This document shows positions 35,696-44,189 of a DNA stretch of 64,000 nt, piece after piece (within the stretch, counting starts at the first letter, position 1; each line of letters starts with the position of its first letter). Origin of the DNA: Leifsonia shinshuensis (GTDB lineage Bacteria > Actinomycetota > Actinomycetes > Actinomycetales > Microbacteriaceae); the NCBI RefSeq assembly GCF_031456835.1, contig NZ_JAVDVK010000001.1, positions 1,550,001 through 1,614,000 on the forward strand. The letters are read 5' to 3'. The notes under the pieces were generated by a model. That model did not search any database. It worked only from the letters and a program-made list of their open reading frames with translations, and was not told the DNA's origin. The translations under genes and the position numbers were made by a program.

Positions 35696-36451
35696 ATGGC
35701 TCAGTACGACGTCGCCGACCGGTCCGCGATCGTGACCGGAGGCGGCTCGGGCATCGGCCGCGCCATCGCGCTCACCCTGGCGGCGAGCGGCGCTTCCGTC
35801 CTCGTCACCGATCTGAATGAGGAGCACGCGCAGGCCGTCGTGGCCGAGATCGAAGCGGCGGGCGGCACCGCGAAGGCCCTCGCGGGCGACGTGACCGACC
35901 CGGAGTTCGCCACGGCCAGCGTCGCCGCCGCGAACGAGCTGGCCCCGCTGCGCATCGCCGTCAACAACGCCGGCATCGGCGGCGCCTCGGCGCCGGTCAG
36001 GGACTACCCGATCGACTCGTGGCGCAAGGTCATCGAGGTCAACCTCAACGCCGTCTTCTACGGGATGCAGCCGCAGCTCGACGCCATCGCCGGCAACGGC
36101 GGCGGTGCGATCGTCAACATGGCGTCCATCCTCGGGAGCGTCGGCTTCGCCAACTCGTCCGCCTACGTCACCGCCAAGCACGCGGTGCTGGGACTCACCC
36201 AGAACGCCGCGCTGGAGTACGCCGGCAAGAACGTCCGCGTCGTCGCCGTCGGCCCCGGCTTCATCCGCACCCCGCTGGTGGCCGCGAACCTCGACACCGA
36301 CGCCCTGGCCTTCCTCGAGGGCAAGCACGCCCTGGGTCGTCTCGGGGAGCCCGAGGAGGTCGCCGCGCTCGTCGCCTTCCTCGCCTCCGACGCTGCCAGC
36401 TTCATCACCGGCAGCTACCACCTCGTGGACGGCGGATACACCGCTCAGTAA
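35696..36451 (+). CDS. SDR family oxidoreductase
   Basis: A 251-residue classical short-chain dehydrogenase: T-G-G-G-S-G-I-G-R-A cofactor loop, N-N-A-G-I, catalytic Ser in N-M-A-S-I-L-G-S, Tyr/Lys in Y-V-T-A-K-H-A, and D-G-G-Y-T-A-Q at the C terminus. D-L-N-E after the second strand suggests NAD(H). ATG 35696 has an AAGGGAG site about eight bases upstream; an earlier in-frame ATG lies inside the operator. It is probably controlled by the divergent TetR protein. Substrate unknown. Confidence 0.92.
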   Translation: MAQYDVADRSAIVTGGGSGIGRAIALTLAASGASVLVTDLNEEHAQAVVAEIEAAGGTAKALAGDVTDPEFATASVAAANELAPLRIAVNNAGIGGASAPVRDYPIDSWRKVIEVNLNAVFYGMQPQLDAIAGNGGGAIVNMASILGSVGFANSSAYVTAKHAVLGLTQNAALEYAGKNVRVVAVGPGFIRTPLVAANLDTDALAFLEGKHALGRLGEPEEVAALVAFLASDAASFITGSYHLVDGGYTAQ

Positions 36452-36513
36452 TCCACAACGGCTGCGTTCTCCACAGATTTCGCAGCGTCCTGCCGCGCCC
36501 GGTCACGCTCCCT

Positions 36514-36519
36514 TACTCT
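36514..36519 (+). promoter_or_regulatory. -10 box TACTCT for leaderless acyl-CoA dehydrogenase-like gene
   Basis: TACTCT is followed by seven bases and the GTG at 36527. The same seven bases contain GAGGAG, so a short-leader reading is also possible. Confidence 0.55.
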
Positions 36520-36526
36520 GAGGAGC

Positions 36527-37693
36527 GTGACCGAGCACGACACCCCTGAACCTCTCACCGACGAGCTGCTGGAACGCATCCGGCAGCGCGCCGACGGCTA
36601 CGACCGCGACAACCGTTTCTTCACGGAGGACTTCGCCGAGCTCGCCGACGGCGGCTACCTGCGCGCGCTCGTTCCGGTCGAGTTCGGCGGCCTCGGGCTG
36701 AGTCTGGAGCAGACCGCGCGGCTGCAGGTGCGGCTGGCGGGAGCCGCGCCCGCGACGGCCCTCGCGGTGAACATGCACCTGGTGTGGACCGGCATCGCCA
36801 AGACGCTGCGCGACCGCGGCGACGACTCGCTCGAGTTCGTGCTCCGCGAGGCCGGCGCCGGCGAGGTCTTCGCCTTCGGCCTGAGCGAAGCGGGCAACGA
36901 TCTCGTGCTGTTCGGCTCGACGACCGAGGCACGCCCGCAACCCGACGGCTCGTACCGCTTCCACGGGCGCAAGATCTTCACCTCCCTCTCCCCGGCGTGG
37001 ACGCGGCTGGGCACCATGGGACTGGACACCGCCAGCCCAGATGCGCCCAAGATCGTGTACGGCTTCATCGAGCGCACCGGCGGCGGGTTCGAGATCCGCG
37101 AGGACTGGGACACGCTCGGGATGCGCGCGACACAGAGCAACACGACGGTGCTCGACGGCGCACCCGCCGCCGCCGACCGCGTCGTGCGCCGGCTCGATCC
37201 CGGCCCCAACCCCGATCCGCTCGTGTTCGCGATCTTCGCGAACTTCGAGATCCTCCTCGCCGCGGTCTACACCGGCATCGGTGCCCGAGCGCTGGAGCTG
37301 GCGGTCGCGTCGGCGCACCGGCGGACGAGCCTGAAGAACGATGGACGCAGCTACGCGAACGATCCCGACATCCGCTGGCGGGTGGCCGAGGCGGCGATCG
37401 ACCAGGATGCGCTCCTCCCCCAGCTGGATGCGCTCGCGCGCGACGTCGACGAGCTCGCGGACCACGGCCGCCTGTGGTTCCCGAAGCTCGTCGGCCTCAA
37501 GATCCGCGCCACGGAGACCGCGCGTCGCGTCGTGGATCAGGCGATCCGCGTCTCCGGAGGGTCCACCTTCTTCTCCGGCAACGAGCTCGGCCGGTTGTAC
37601 CGGGATGTGCTCGCCGGCATGTTCCACCCGTCCGACGCGGAGTCGGCGCACAACACGGTGGCGAACGCCTGGCTGGGGCCGATCGAGGAGTAA
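36527..37693 (+). CDS. Acyl-CoA dehydrogenase family protein
   Basis: A 388-residue flavoprotein of the acyl-CoA dehydrogenase/DszC-like fold. An N-terminal helical domain (E-R-I-R-Q-R-A-D-G-Y-D-R-D-N) is followed by the beta-barrel with F-A-F-G-L-S-E-A-G-N-D and F-H-G-R-K-I-F-T-S-L-S-P-A, and a C-terminal helical domain with F-F-S-G-N-E-L-G-R-L-Y-R-D. I do not see the usual glutamate catalytic base with confidence, so it may be a flavin monooxygenase-like member. It is followed 32 bp later by the Xaa-Pro peptidase gene and probably forms an operon with it. Confidence 0.87.
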   Translation: MTEHDTPEPLTDELLERIRQRADGYDRDNRFFTEDFAELADGGYLRALVPVEFGGLGLSLEQTARLQVRLAGAAPATALAVNMHLVWTGIAKTLRDRGDDSLEFVLREAGAGEVFAFGLSEAGNDLVLFGSTTEARPQPDGSYRFHGRKIFTSLSPAWTRLGTMGLDTASPDAPKIVYGFIERTGGGFEIREDWDTLGMRATQSNTTVLDGAPAAADRVVRRLDPGPNPDPLVFAIFANFEILLAAVYTGIGARALELAVASAHRRTSLKNDGRSYANDPDIRWRVAEAAIDQDALLPQLDALARDVDELADHGRLWFPKLVGLKIRATETARRVVDQAIRVSGGSTFFSGNELGRLYRDVLAGMFHPSDAESAHNTVANAWLGPIEE

Positions 37694-37725
37694 CGCCCAG
37701 CGGGCACCGAAGACGAGGAGGCACG

Positions 37726-38838
37726 ATGAAGGAGATCACGGCCCGGCACTTCGCCGAGCGGCTCGAACGCGGAGCGACGCAGGCAGCCGCGGCGGGGTTC
37801 GACGGGCTGATCGTCGCGCCAGGTCCCGACCTGGCGTACTTCGCCGACTACCTCCCCGTCGCGACGACCGAGCGCATCACGCTGCTGGTCGTCCCCGCCG
37901 AAGGCGAGCCGGCCATGCTGGTCCCCGCCCTCGAGCACGGCGGAGCCGCGCAGACGCGTGCCGCTGAGGCGATCCGGATCGTGGACTGGTCCGACGGCGA
38001 GGACGAGTACGTTCCCGCGGCCGGACTCCTCCGTGCCGACGGCCGCTATGCGATCTCCGACGCCACGTGGGCGATGCACCTCCTCGCGCTCCAGCAGAAG
38101 CTGCCGGAGGCGCGGTTCGAGGCCATCTCGCACGCGCTGCCGATGCTGCGGGCCGTCAAGGGCGCGGACGAGGTCGACCGGCTCGCCGCCGCCGGCGCCG
38201 CGGCCGACGCGACGTTCGAGGACGTGCTGGGGCTGCCGTTCGCGGGGCGGACCGAACTCCAGGTCGCGGCCGACCTCGACCGGCTGCTCCGCGAGCACGG
38301 CCACCAGCAGGTCGACTTCACGATCGTCGCGTCGGGTCCGAACGGCGCCGATCCGCACCACGAGCCCGATGGGCGCACCATCGCGGAGGGCGACATGGTG
38401 GTGCTCGACTTCGGCGGCCTCCTCGACGGGTACGGCTCGGACACCACGCGCACCGTCCACGTCGGCGAGCCGAGCGACGAGGAGCACGAGGTCTTCGACA
38501 TCGTGCGCCAGGCGCAGCAGGCGGCGTTCGAGGCCGTCGCCGTCGGCGTCCCGTGCCAGGAGGTCGACCGCGCCGCGCGTGCCGTGATCCGGGATGCGGG
38601 CTACGGCGAGTTCTTCATCCACCGGGTCGGTCACGGCATCGGCGTGACGACGCACGAACCGCCCTACATGGTGGAGGGCGAGGAGCGGCCGATCGAGGCG
38701 GGGATGTGCTTCTCGATCGAGCCCGGGATCTACCTGCCGGGACGGTTCGGGGTCCGCATCGAGGACATCGTGGTGGCCACGGAGGACGGTGCGCACCGGC
38801 TCAACAATTCGAGCCACGCGTTGCACCTCGTGGGGTGA
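37726..38838 (+). CDS. M24 family Xaa-Pro peptidase
   Basis: A 370-residue aminopeptidase P/prolidase-type enzyme. After an N-terminal creatinase-like domain come the metal ligands in V-V-L-D-F-G-G, D-T-T-R-T, G-H-G-I-G, S-I-E-P-G-I-Y and R-I-E-D-I-V, a complete D-D-H-E-E set for two metal ions. It would cleave X-Pro dipeptides or N-terminal X-Pro bonds in the cytosol. The ATG follows GAGGAGG at about five bases. It is downstream of the acyl-CoA dehydrogenase-like gene. Confidence 0.93.
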   Translation: MKEITARHFAERLERGATQAAAAGFDGLIVAPGPDLAYFADYLPVATTERITLLVVPAEGEPAMLVPALEHGGAAQTRAAEAIRIVDWSDGEDEYVPAAGLLRADGRYAISDATWAMHLLALQQKLPEARFEAISHALPMLRAVKGADEVDRLAAAGAAADATFEDVLGLPFAGRTELQVAADLDRLLREHGHQQVDFTIVASGPNGADPHHEPDGRTIAEGDMVVLDFGGLLDGYGSDTTRTVHVGEPSDEEHEVFDIVRQAQQAAFEAVAVGVPCQEVDRAARAVIRDAGYGEFFIHRVGHGIGVTTHEPPYMVEGEERPIEAGMCFSIEPGIYLPGRFGVRIEDIVVATEDGAHRLNNSSHALHLVG

Positions 38839-38877
38839 AGGCGAGCGGGATGAGGCGCGGGCGTCCCGCGCCAGCCC

Positions 38878-39294
38878 CTAGGCCCGCGCCTGCGCGTGCG
38901 CGCGGCGGTCCTGCTCTGCCAGGCGCGCCGACCGGCGCCGGGCGAACGGCAGGGCGAGGAGTCGCCAGCCCACGAAGAAGACGCCGAGCACGACGGCGGC
39001 CACCGCGATGAACGTCGGCTGCACGCCCTGACCCGCGGACGTGCGGATCAGCATCCCGACCGCCACCGTCATGAGCCACACGGGCACACCGGGCCACACG
39101 ATCGCGAGCGGGCGGCGCCAGGCCCACGTGACGAGCCAGCCGACGACCAGCCCGACGAGGAACGGCCAGAGTGTGTCGAGGATGCCCGCGGCGGAGTTCG
39201 CCTCACCGTGGCTCCGGCGTCCGACCAGGACGAAGACGACGACGAACGCCACGTCGATGACGAAGGCGATGAGCGCGGTCCTCCAGGGCTTCAC
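38878..39294 (-). CDS. DUF3054 family membrane protein
   Basis: A 138-residue integral membrane protein with four hydrophobic helices. The sequence W-P-F-L-V-G-L-V-V-G-W and the following W-R-R-P are typical of DUF3054 proteins of actinobacteria and haloarchaea, whose role is unknown. The C terminus is basic (R-R-R-S-A-R-L-A-E-Q). It is convergent with the peptidase gene and leaderless from GTG 39294. Confidence 0.88.
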   Translation of the reverse strand: MKPWRTALIAFVIDVAFVVVFVLVGRRSHGEANSAAGILDTLWPFLVGLVVGWLVTWAWRRPLAIVWPGVPVWLMTVAVGMLIRTSAGQGVQPTFIAVAAVVLGVFFVGWRLLALPFARRRSARLAEQDRRAHAQARA

Positions 39295-39300
39295 GCCATC

Positions 39301-39306
39301 AGGCTA
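39301..39306 (-). promoter_or_regulatory. -10 box TAGCCT for leaderless DUF3054 gene
   Basis: On the minus strand TAGCCT is followed by six bases and the GTG at 39294. Confidence 0.6.
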
Positions 39307-39436
39307 CGCGGCGCCGCCCGAGCATTGGCTGGACGGAACCCGTGCTGATGCTGGCTGTTATGCGTACAGGCGGCATGCGATCGCGCGATGCTGCGTCCGT
39401 ACAGATCGCCTGGACGATCCGTCCACAAGCGGCAGG

Positions 39437-39445
39437 TTGTCCACA
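39437..39445 (+). promoter_or_regulatory. Perfect actinobacterial-type DnaA box
   Basis: TTGTCCACA, with a weaker CCGTCCACA ten bases upstream (39419-39427). It lies in the 231-bp gap before the aminotransferase fusion gene; otherwise that gap holds only a loose palindrome at 39364-39403 and a -10 box. Confidence 0.35.
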
Positions 39446-39484
39446 GATCCCCACGTTCGTCGACAGGGCGTCGAACCCCGTCAA

Positions 39485-39490
39485 TAGACT
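39485..39490 (+). promoter_or_regulatory. -10 box TAGACT for aminotransferase fusion gene
   Basis: TAGACT lies 35 bases before the TTG start at 39526, leaving a leader of about 30 bases with a GGGAG ribosome-binding site. Confidence 0.45.
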
Positions 39491-39525
39491 GGCGTCAGAT
39501 CGCCGCCCAGCCCCCGGGAGCCCCC

Positions 39526-42417
39526 TTGCCGAACTTCGATTTCCTCACCCAGCCTGCGCTTCCGCGGCCCGACGTGACGGCCGACGACGCCGTCGCGATC
39601 GCGGCCGAGCGATTCGGATTGCAGGGCCGCATCATCGAGCTGGGCAGCAATCAAGACCGCAACTTCCGCGTCGACACGGGCGACGCCCGCTACGTGCTCA
39701 AGCTCGCCAATCCGGTGTTCTCCGCCGACGAACTGCGGGCGCAGAACGCGGCGCTCGCGGCGCTGACCGGCTCCGGCATCCGCATCCCCGAGGTGATCGC
39801 CACCCTTGACGACCAGGAGCTGGTCGAGGTCGACGTGCGCGGCGTCACCCTGCTCGCCCGCGTCCTCCGCTACCTCGACGGCGACCCGCTCACCGACGTC
39901 GGGCGTCCCACGCCCGAGCAGCTGCGGACCCTCGGAACCCTCGCCGGACGCGTCGCCGCCGGGCTCTCCGCGCTGCGTCACCCTGGCCTCGACCGGTCGA
40001 CCCAGTGGGACGCGCGGATCGGCGGCGAGGTGGTCGACCTCCTCCTCGAGCACGTCGAGCAGCCCGCCAAGCGCCGCGTCGTGCGCGACGCCACGGACGC
40101 CGCGCTTGGGCGCCTGGCGCCGTTGCGCGACCGTCTGCGCGTCCAGGCGGTGCACGGCGACGTGACGGACGACAACATCGTCCTCGGCGACGGAGGTCCG
40201 GGCGTCATCGACTTCGGCGACGTCTCGGACGGGTGGCTGGTCGCCGAGCTCGCCGCCACGGTGACGAGCGCACTGCACCATGTGCCCGACGAGCCGCTGG
40301 CGGTGCTGGATGTGATCGACGCGTTCCACGCGGAGGCGCCGCTCGACGACAGCGACCTCGCCGCCCTGTGGCCGCTGGTGGTGCTGCGCGGCGCCGTCCT
40401 GGTCGTGAGCGGCGAACAGCAGGTGGCCCTGGAGGCGGACAACATCTACGCCGCCGAGAACCGCGCCCACGAGTGGGTGGCGTTCGACGTCGCCCGGCGG
40501 CTCGATGCCGATGAGGTCGAGACGCTGATCCGCGCCCGGCTGGCCGCCTCGACCGCCGCCCAGCAGCCCGCCGCGCCCGCCCGCCCCGCCATCGCACCGC
40601 TCGTCTCGCTGAGCACGACCGCGGCCAACCTCGCCGACCTCTCCGTCACCTCCCGCGAGCTCGACGCCGGCGCGTGGCTCCGGCCGGACGCCGAGGACGC
40701 CATCCTGGCCCGCATCTGCCGGGAGCACGGCCACGCGATCACCCGTTTCGGCGAGGCGCGGCTGACCCGCGCATCCACGGACCGTTCCCTCCCGAGCCGC
40801 ACGGTCGCGCTCGCCGTGACCCTGGAGGCTCCCACCGGCGTCGACGTGATCGCACCGTTCGACGGCGAGCTGTCGCTGAGCGGCGGCTCCTGGCTGCTCC
40901 GCGGCGACGGGCTGGAGCTGTGGCTGGACGGCCTCACCCGGCCGCTCACCACGGCGACGGTGCGCGCCGGCGACACGATCGGGACGGCCATCCGGCTGAC
41001 CGCGCAGCTGAGCACCCTCAGCGGGCACCGTCCGCCCGCGTTCGTCACGCCGACGCTGCCGTTCTCCGAGTGGGCCGCGGTCTCCCCCGACCCGTCCGCC
41101 CTGTTCGGGATCGAGCTCACCGTCGAGGCGCCCGATCCGGACGCGTCGCTGGCACGCCGGGACGCCACGTTCGCGACGGTGCAGGAGCACTACTTCGCGC
41201 ATCCCCCGCTCGTCGAGCGCGGCTGGCGCCACCACCTCGTCGACACGCGTGCGCAGACCTACATCGACATGGTCAACAACGTCACGCAGATCGGGCACGG
41301 GCACCCGCGGCTCGTGGAGGCCGTGCGCGACCAGTGGGCGCGCCTCAACACCAACTCGCGGTTCCACTACGACGAGCTGTCGCGCTTCACCGAGCGGCTG
41401 GCCGAGATCGCGCCGGAGGGGCTCGACACCGTCTTCCTGGTGAACAGCGGCAGCGAGGCCGTCGACCTCGCGCTGCGGCTCGCGCAGATCCACACCGACC
41501 GGCGCACCATCCTCGCCGTGACGGAGGCGTACCACGGGTGGACGATGGCCTCGGACGCCGTCTCCTCCTCCTTGGGCGACAATCCGCGCGCCCTCGAGAC
41601 GCGGCCCGACTGGGTGAAGCTCGTCGCCGCTCCCAACTCCCTACGCGGCATCCACACCGGTCCCGACGCGGGGCCTGCGTACCTGGCCGACCTGGATGCG
41701 GACCTCGCCGCGCTCGACGCCGCCGGCATCGAGGTGGCCGGCTACATCGCGGAGCCCGTCTTCGGGAACGCCGGGGGCCTGATGCTGCCCGACGGCTACC
41801 TGGCCGGGGTGTACGAGCGCATCCGCGCCCGAGGCGGCGTCTGCATCGCGGACGAGGTGCAGGTCGGCTACGGCCGGCTCGGACACTACTTCTGGGGCTC
41901 CGAGCAGCAGGGCGTGGTGCCGGACGTCATCACGATCGCCAAGGCGATGGGGAACGGCCAGCCGCTCGGCGCCGTCATCACTCGACGCGAGATCGCCGAG
42001 TCGTTCGCTGCCGAGGGAAGCTTCTTCTCGTCCGCGGGCGGCAGTCCCGTGTCCTCGGTGGTCGGGCTGACCGTGCTGGACGTGATGCGCGACGAGGGCC
42101 TGCAGCAGAACGCGGCGACCGTCGGCGACCACCTCGCCGACCGTCTGCGCGGGCTGGGCGAGCGGCATCCACTCGTCGGTGCGGTCCACGGCATGGGCCT
42201 CTACCTGGGGATGGAGCTGGTGCTCGACCGCGAGACGCTGGCTCCGGCGACCGCCGAAGCGGCCGTCGTGTGCGAGCGGATGCTGGCCGAGGGCTGCATC
42301 GTGCAGCCGACCGGCGACTACAAGAACGTGCTGAAGATCAAGCCGCCGCTCTGCATCACGCGGGAGAGCGCCGACCGCTTCGTGGACGCCCTCGACCTGG
42401 TGCTCGCGACGCTGTAG
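39526..42417 (+). CDS. Three-module protein: APH-like kinase, M23-like domain, class III aminotransferase
   Basis: A 963-residue fusion. Residues about 1-330 form an aminoglycoside-phosphotransferase-like kinase (H-G-D-V-T-D-D-N-I-V-L and V-I-D-F-G-D). About 390-500 look like an M23/lipoyl-type beta domain (V-I-A-P-F-D-G-E-L-S). From about 545 a class III PLP aminotransferase runs to the end, with the PLP lysine K806 in I-A-K-A-M-G-N-G-Q-P and D-E-V-Q-V-G-Y-G-R upstream. The likely chemistry is phosphorylation of an amino alcohol or hydroxyamino compound followed by PLP-dependent transamination or phospho-lyase action, as in ethanolamine-phosphate phospho-lyase relatives (inference). TTG start. 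Confidence 0.9.
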   Translation: MPNFDFLTQPALPRPDVTADDAVAIAAERFGLQGRIIELGSNQDRNFRVDTGDARYVLKLANPVFSADELRAQNAALAALTGSGIRIPEVIATLDDQELVEVDVRGVTLLARVLRYLDGDPLTDVGRPTPEQLRTLGTLAGRVAAGLSALRHPGLDRSTQWDARIGGEVVDLLLEHVEQPAKRRVVRDATDAALGRLAPLRDRLRVQAVHGDVTDDNIVLGDGGPGVIDFGDVSDGWLVAELAATVTSALHHVPDEPLAVLDVIDAFHAEAPLDDSDLAALWPLVVLRGAVLVVSGEQQVALEADNIYAAENRAHEWVAFDVARRLDADEVETLIRARLAASTAAQQPAAPARPAIAPLVSLSTTAANLADLSVTSRELDAGAWLRPDAEDAILARICREHGHAITRFGEARLTRASTDRSLPSRTVALAVTLEAPTGVDVIAPFDGELSLSGGSWLLRGDGLELWLDGLTRPLTTATVRAGDTIGTAIRLTAQLSTLSGHRPPAFVTPTLPFSEWAAVSPDPSALFGIELTVEAPDPDASLARRDATFATVQEHYFAHPPLVERGWRHHLVDTRAQTYIDMVNNVTQIGHGHPRLVEAVRDQWARLNTNSRFHYDELSRFTERLAEIAPEGLDTVFLVNSGSEAVDLALRLAQIHTDRRTILAVTEAYHGWTMASDAVSSSLGDNPRALETRPDWVKLVAAPNSLRGIHTGPDAGPAYLADLDADLAALDAAGIEVAGYIAEPVFGNAGGLMLPDGYLAGVYERIRARGGVCIADEVQVGYGRLGHYFWGSEQQGVVPDVITIAKAMGNGQPLGAVITRREIAESFAAEGSFFSSAGGSPVSSVVGLTVLDVMRDEGLQQNAATVGDHLADRLRGLGERHPLVGAVHGMGLYLGMELVLDRETLAPATAEAAVVCERMLAEGCIVQPTGDYKNVLKIKPPLCITRESADRFVDALDLVLATL

Positions 42418-43303
42418 CGGGCACGCCGACAGGCCGCAGCACCCGCCCCGCCTCCTCCGCGATCGCCGCCGCGACCGCGTCGACCGTGGCCGACCGCAGC
42501 GACCACTGGTGCCAGAACAGCGGCACCTCCTCCACGCGCTCCGCATCCAGCACGACCAGCGCGCCGTCCCGCACCAGCTCCTCGACCTGCAGGTCCGGCA
42601 GCATCCCCCAGCCCAGCCCCAGCACCGCCGCCTCCACGAACTGCGTCGACGCGGGGATGAAGTGCTGCGGTGGGCGGGCGTCCGGGGCGAACGCGCGCAG
42701 GTAGCGGTGCTGCAGGGCGTCCTTGCGGTCGAACACCAGCATCGGCGCTGCCGCCGCGGCCTGCGGCATCCACCCGTCGGGACACCACCGGGCGGCGAAC
42801 CTCGGGCTGGCGGCGGCGCGGTAGACCATCGACCCCAGCGGCCGCGCGAAGCAGCCCTGCACCGGCTCCGGGTCCGAACCGATCGCTGCGAGAGCCGTGC
42901 CGTCACGCAGCCGGTCGAGGGTGTGCTCCTGGTCGTCGAGCACGACCTCGAAGGCGATCCCGTCCAGCCGCGCCAGGGCGGGCAGCACCCAGGTAGCGAG
43001 CGAATCGGCGTTGACCACGAGCGGGACGGCCGTCGCACGCGCCGCATCCTCCGCGGCGAGGGCGCGCTCGGCCTCGGCTTCCAGCAGCACCAGCTGGCGG
43101 GCGAGGCGGAGGAGGGCGTGGCCGGGCTCCGTCGCCTCGACCGGCCGGGTCCGGCGGACCAGCACGCGGCCGCTGCGCTCCTCGAGCGCTTTGATCCGCT
43201 GGCTCACGGCCGACGGCGTGATGTGGAGGGACGCCGCGGCCGCCTCGAACGTGCCGCCGTCCACAACAGCGGCCAGAGTCCGCAGGTGCTCGATATCCGC
43301 CAT
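42356..43303 (-). CDS. lysG: LysR family regulator ArgP/LysG
   Basis: A 315-residue LysR-type regulator: N-terminal winged helix (H-L-R-T-L-A-A-V-V-D-G-G-T-F-E-A-A-A) and a substrate-binding domain with N-A-D-S-L-A-T-W, the hallmark of ArgP/LysG. Divergence from a LysE-type exporter gene is the classic LysG-LysE arrangement of Corynebacterium, where lysine or arginine triggers activation of export. The C-terminal tail is basic and overlaps the end of the aminotransferase fusion gene by 62 bp on the other strand. Leaderless. Confidence 0.93.
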   Translation of the reverse strand: MADIEHLRTLAAVVDGGTFEAAAASLHITPSAVSQRIKALEERSGRVLVRRTRPVEATEPGHALLRLARQLVLLEAEAERALAAEDAARATAVPLVVNADSLATWVLPALARLDGIAFEVVLDDQEHTLDRLRDGTALAAIGSDPEPVQGCFARPLGSMVYRAAASPRFAARWCPDGWMPQAAAAAPMLVFDRKDALQHRYLRAFAPDARPPQHFIPASTQFVEAAVLGLGWGMLPDLQVEELVRDGALVVLDAERVEEVPLFWHQWSLRSATVDAVAAAIAEEAGRVLRPVGVPATASRAPGRGRPRSGRRSPA

Positions 43304-43309
43304 GAAGCC

Positions 43310-43315
43310 ATGCTA
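43310..43315 (-). promoter_or_regulatory. -10 box TAGCAT for leaderless lysG
   Basis: On the minus strand TAGCAT is followed by six bases and the ATG at 43303. Confidence 0.6.
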
Positions 43316-43360
43316 ATCCTGCGTAAGCAACCTGAGCTGTACTTATGGAGGCGGCACTCG

Positions 43361-43366
43361 TAGCGT
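43361..43366 (+). promoter_or_regulatory. -10 box TAGCGT for leaderless lysE
   Basis: TAGCGT is followed by six bases and the GTG at 43373. The regulator's -10 box is only 45 bp away, so a LysG site must lie in this short divergent region. Confidence 0.6.
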
Positions 43367-43372
43367 CGAGGA

Positions 43373-43972
43373 GTGCTCCCCACGTTCCTCACCGGCCTCG
43401 GCTCGGCCGCCTCCCTCATCGTCGCCATCGGCGCCCAGAACGCGTTCGTGCTGCGCCAGGGGCTGCGGCGCGAGCACGTGCTGCCGGTCGTGATCATCTG
43501 CGTGCTCAGCGACGCCGTGCTCATCGCCGCGGGAGTCGCGGGCATCGGCGTGCTGGTGAAGAACGCGCCCGTCGCCCTCCAGATCGTGCGCTGGGCGGGC
43601 TTCGCCTTCCTCGTCGGCTATGCCGTCTTCGCAGCGAGACGTGCGCTCAAACCCGAATCGCTGAACACCTCCGGCGCCGTCGCCGGGTCGCTCGCCGCCG
43701 CGATCGGCACGTGCCTCGCGATCACGTGGCTGAATCCGCACGTGTACCTGGACACCGTGCTGCTGCTGGGCTCGCTGTCCGCGTCGCACGGCGATCCGGG
43801 CCGCTGGGTGTTCGGCGCGGGCGCCGCGACCGCCAGCCTGCTCTGGTTCGGGCTGCTCGGCTTCGGCGCGCGCTTCGCGGCGCCGGTGTTCGCCAAGCCG
43901 GTCGCGTGGCGCATCCTCGACGGCGGCATCGCCGTGCTGATGCTGGTGCTGGCCGTACTGCTGGTGATCTGA
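43373..43972 (+). CDS. lysE: LysE/ArgO family amino-acid exporter
   Basis: A 199-residue inner-membrane exporter with six hydrophobic segments. It carries the family signature G-A-Q-N-A-F-V-L-R-Q-G and the internal W-L-N-P-H-V-Y-L-D. It exports basic amino acids (Lys, Arg). The divergent LysR-type gene is its expected activator. It is followed by a Rho-independent terminator. Confidence 0.95.
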   Translation: MLPTFLTGLGSAASLIVAIGAQNAFVLRQGLRREHVLPVVIICVLSDAVLIAAGVAGIGVLVKNAPVALQIVRWAGFAFLVGYAVFAARRALKPESLNTSGAVAGSLAAAIGTCLAITWLNPHVYLDTVLLLGSLSASHGDPGRWVFGAGAATASLLWFGLLGFGARFAAPVFAKPVAWRILDGGIAVLMLVLAVLLVI

Positions 43973-44020
43973 GCCGCCTCGCGCCTCCGCGACGAAAGCA
44001 ACCAAACAGCCGGACATACG

Positions 44021-44048
44021 AAAAGGCCGCCCGATTCTGGCGGCCTTT
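44021..44048. terminator. Rho-independent terminator for tRNA-Ala (and lysE)
   Basis: AAAGGCCGCC (44022-44031) pairs perfectly with GGCGGCCTTT (44039-44048) around a seven-base loop. Read on the minus strand it ends in a T-run and follows the tRNA-Ala; the A-run allows action on the plus strand too. It is the only textbook U-tract terminator noticed in the window. Confidence 0.9.
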
Positions 44049-44055
44049 CCGGTGG

Positions 44056-44131
44056 TGGTGGAGCTAAGGAGATTCGAACTCCTGACCTCTTCGATGCGAA
44101 CGAAGCGCGCTACCAACTGCGCCATAGCCCC
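44056..44131 (-). tRNA. tRNA-Ala (anticodon CGC)
   Basis: Read on the minus strand from 44131: acceptor stem GGGGCTA pairs with TAGCTCC, D arm follows, anticodon stem CTTCG/CGAAG with loop TTCGCAT (anticodon CGC, reading GCG), T arm with GTTCGAATC, discriminator A and an encoded CCA (44056-44058). GGGGCTA with a G3-U70 pair is the alanyl-tRNA identity element. A terminator follows directly. Confidence 0.95.
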
Positions 44132-44189
44132 GGGGAACTGCTTAGAAACAATAGCACCCCACGCGCGCCGAGTCGAAATCGAGCACGGC

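Noticed and set aside
39364..39403. Palindrome before the aminotransferase fusion gene
   Set aside because: Arms (GTACAGGCGGCATG side) pair only with several mismatches and gaps; too weak to group with the other hairpins.
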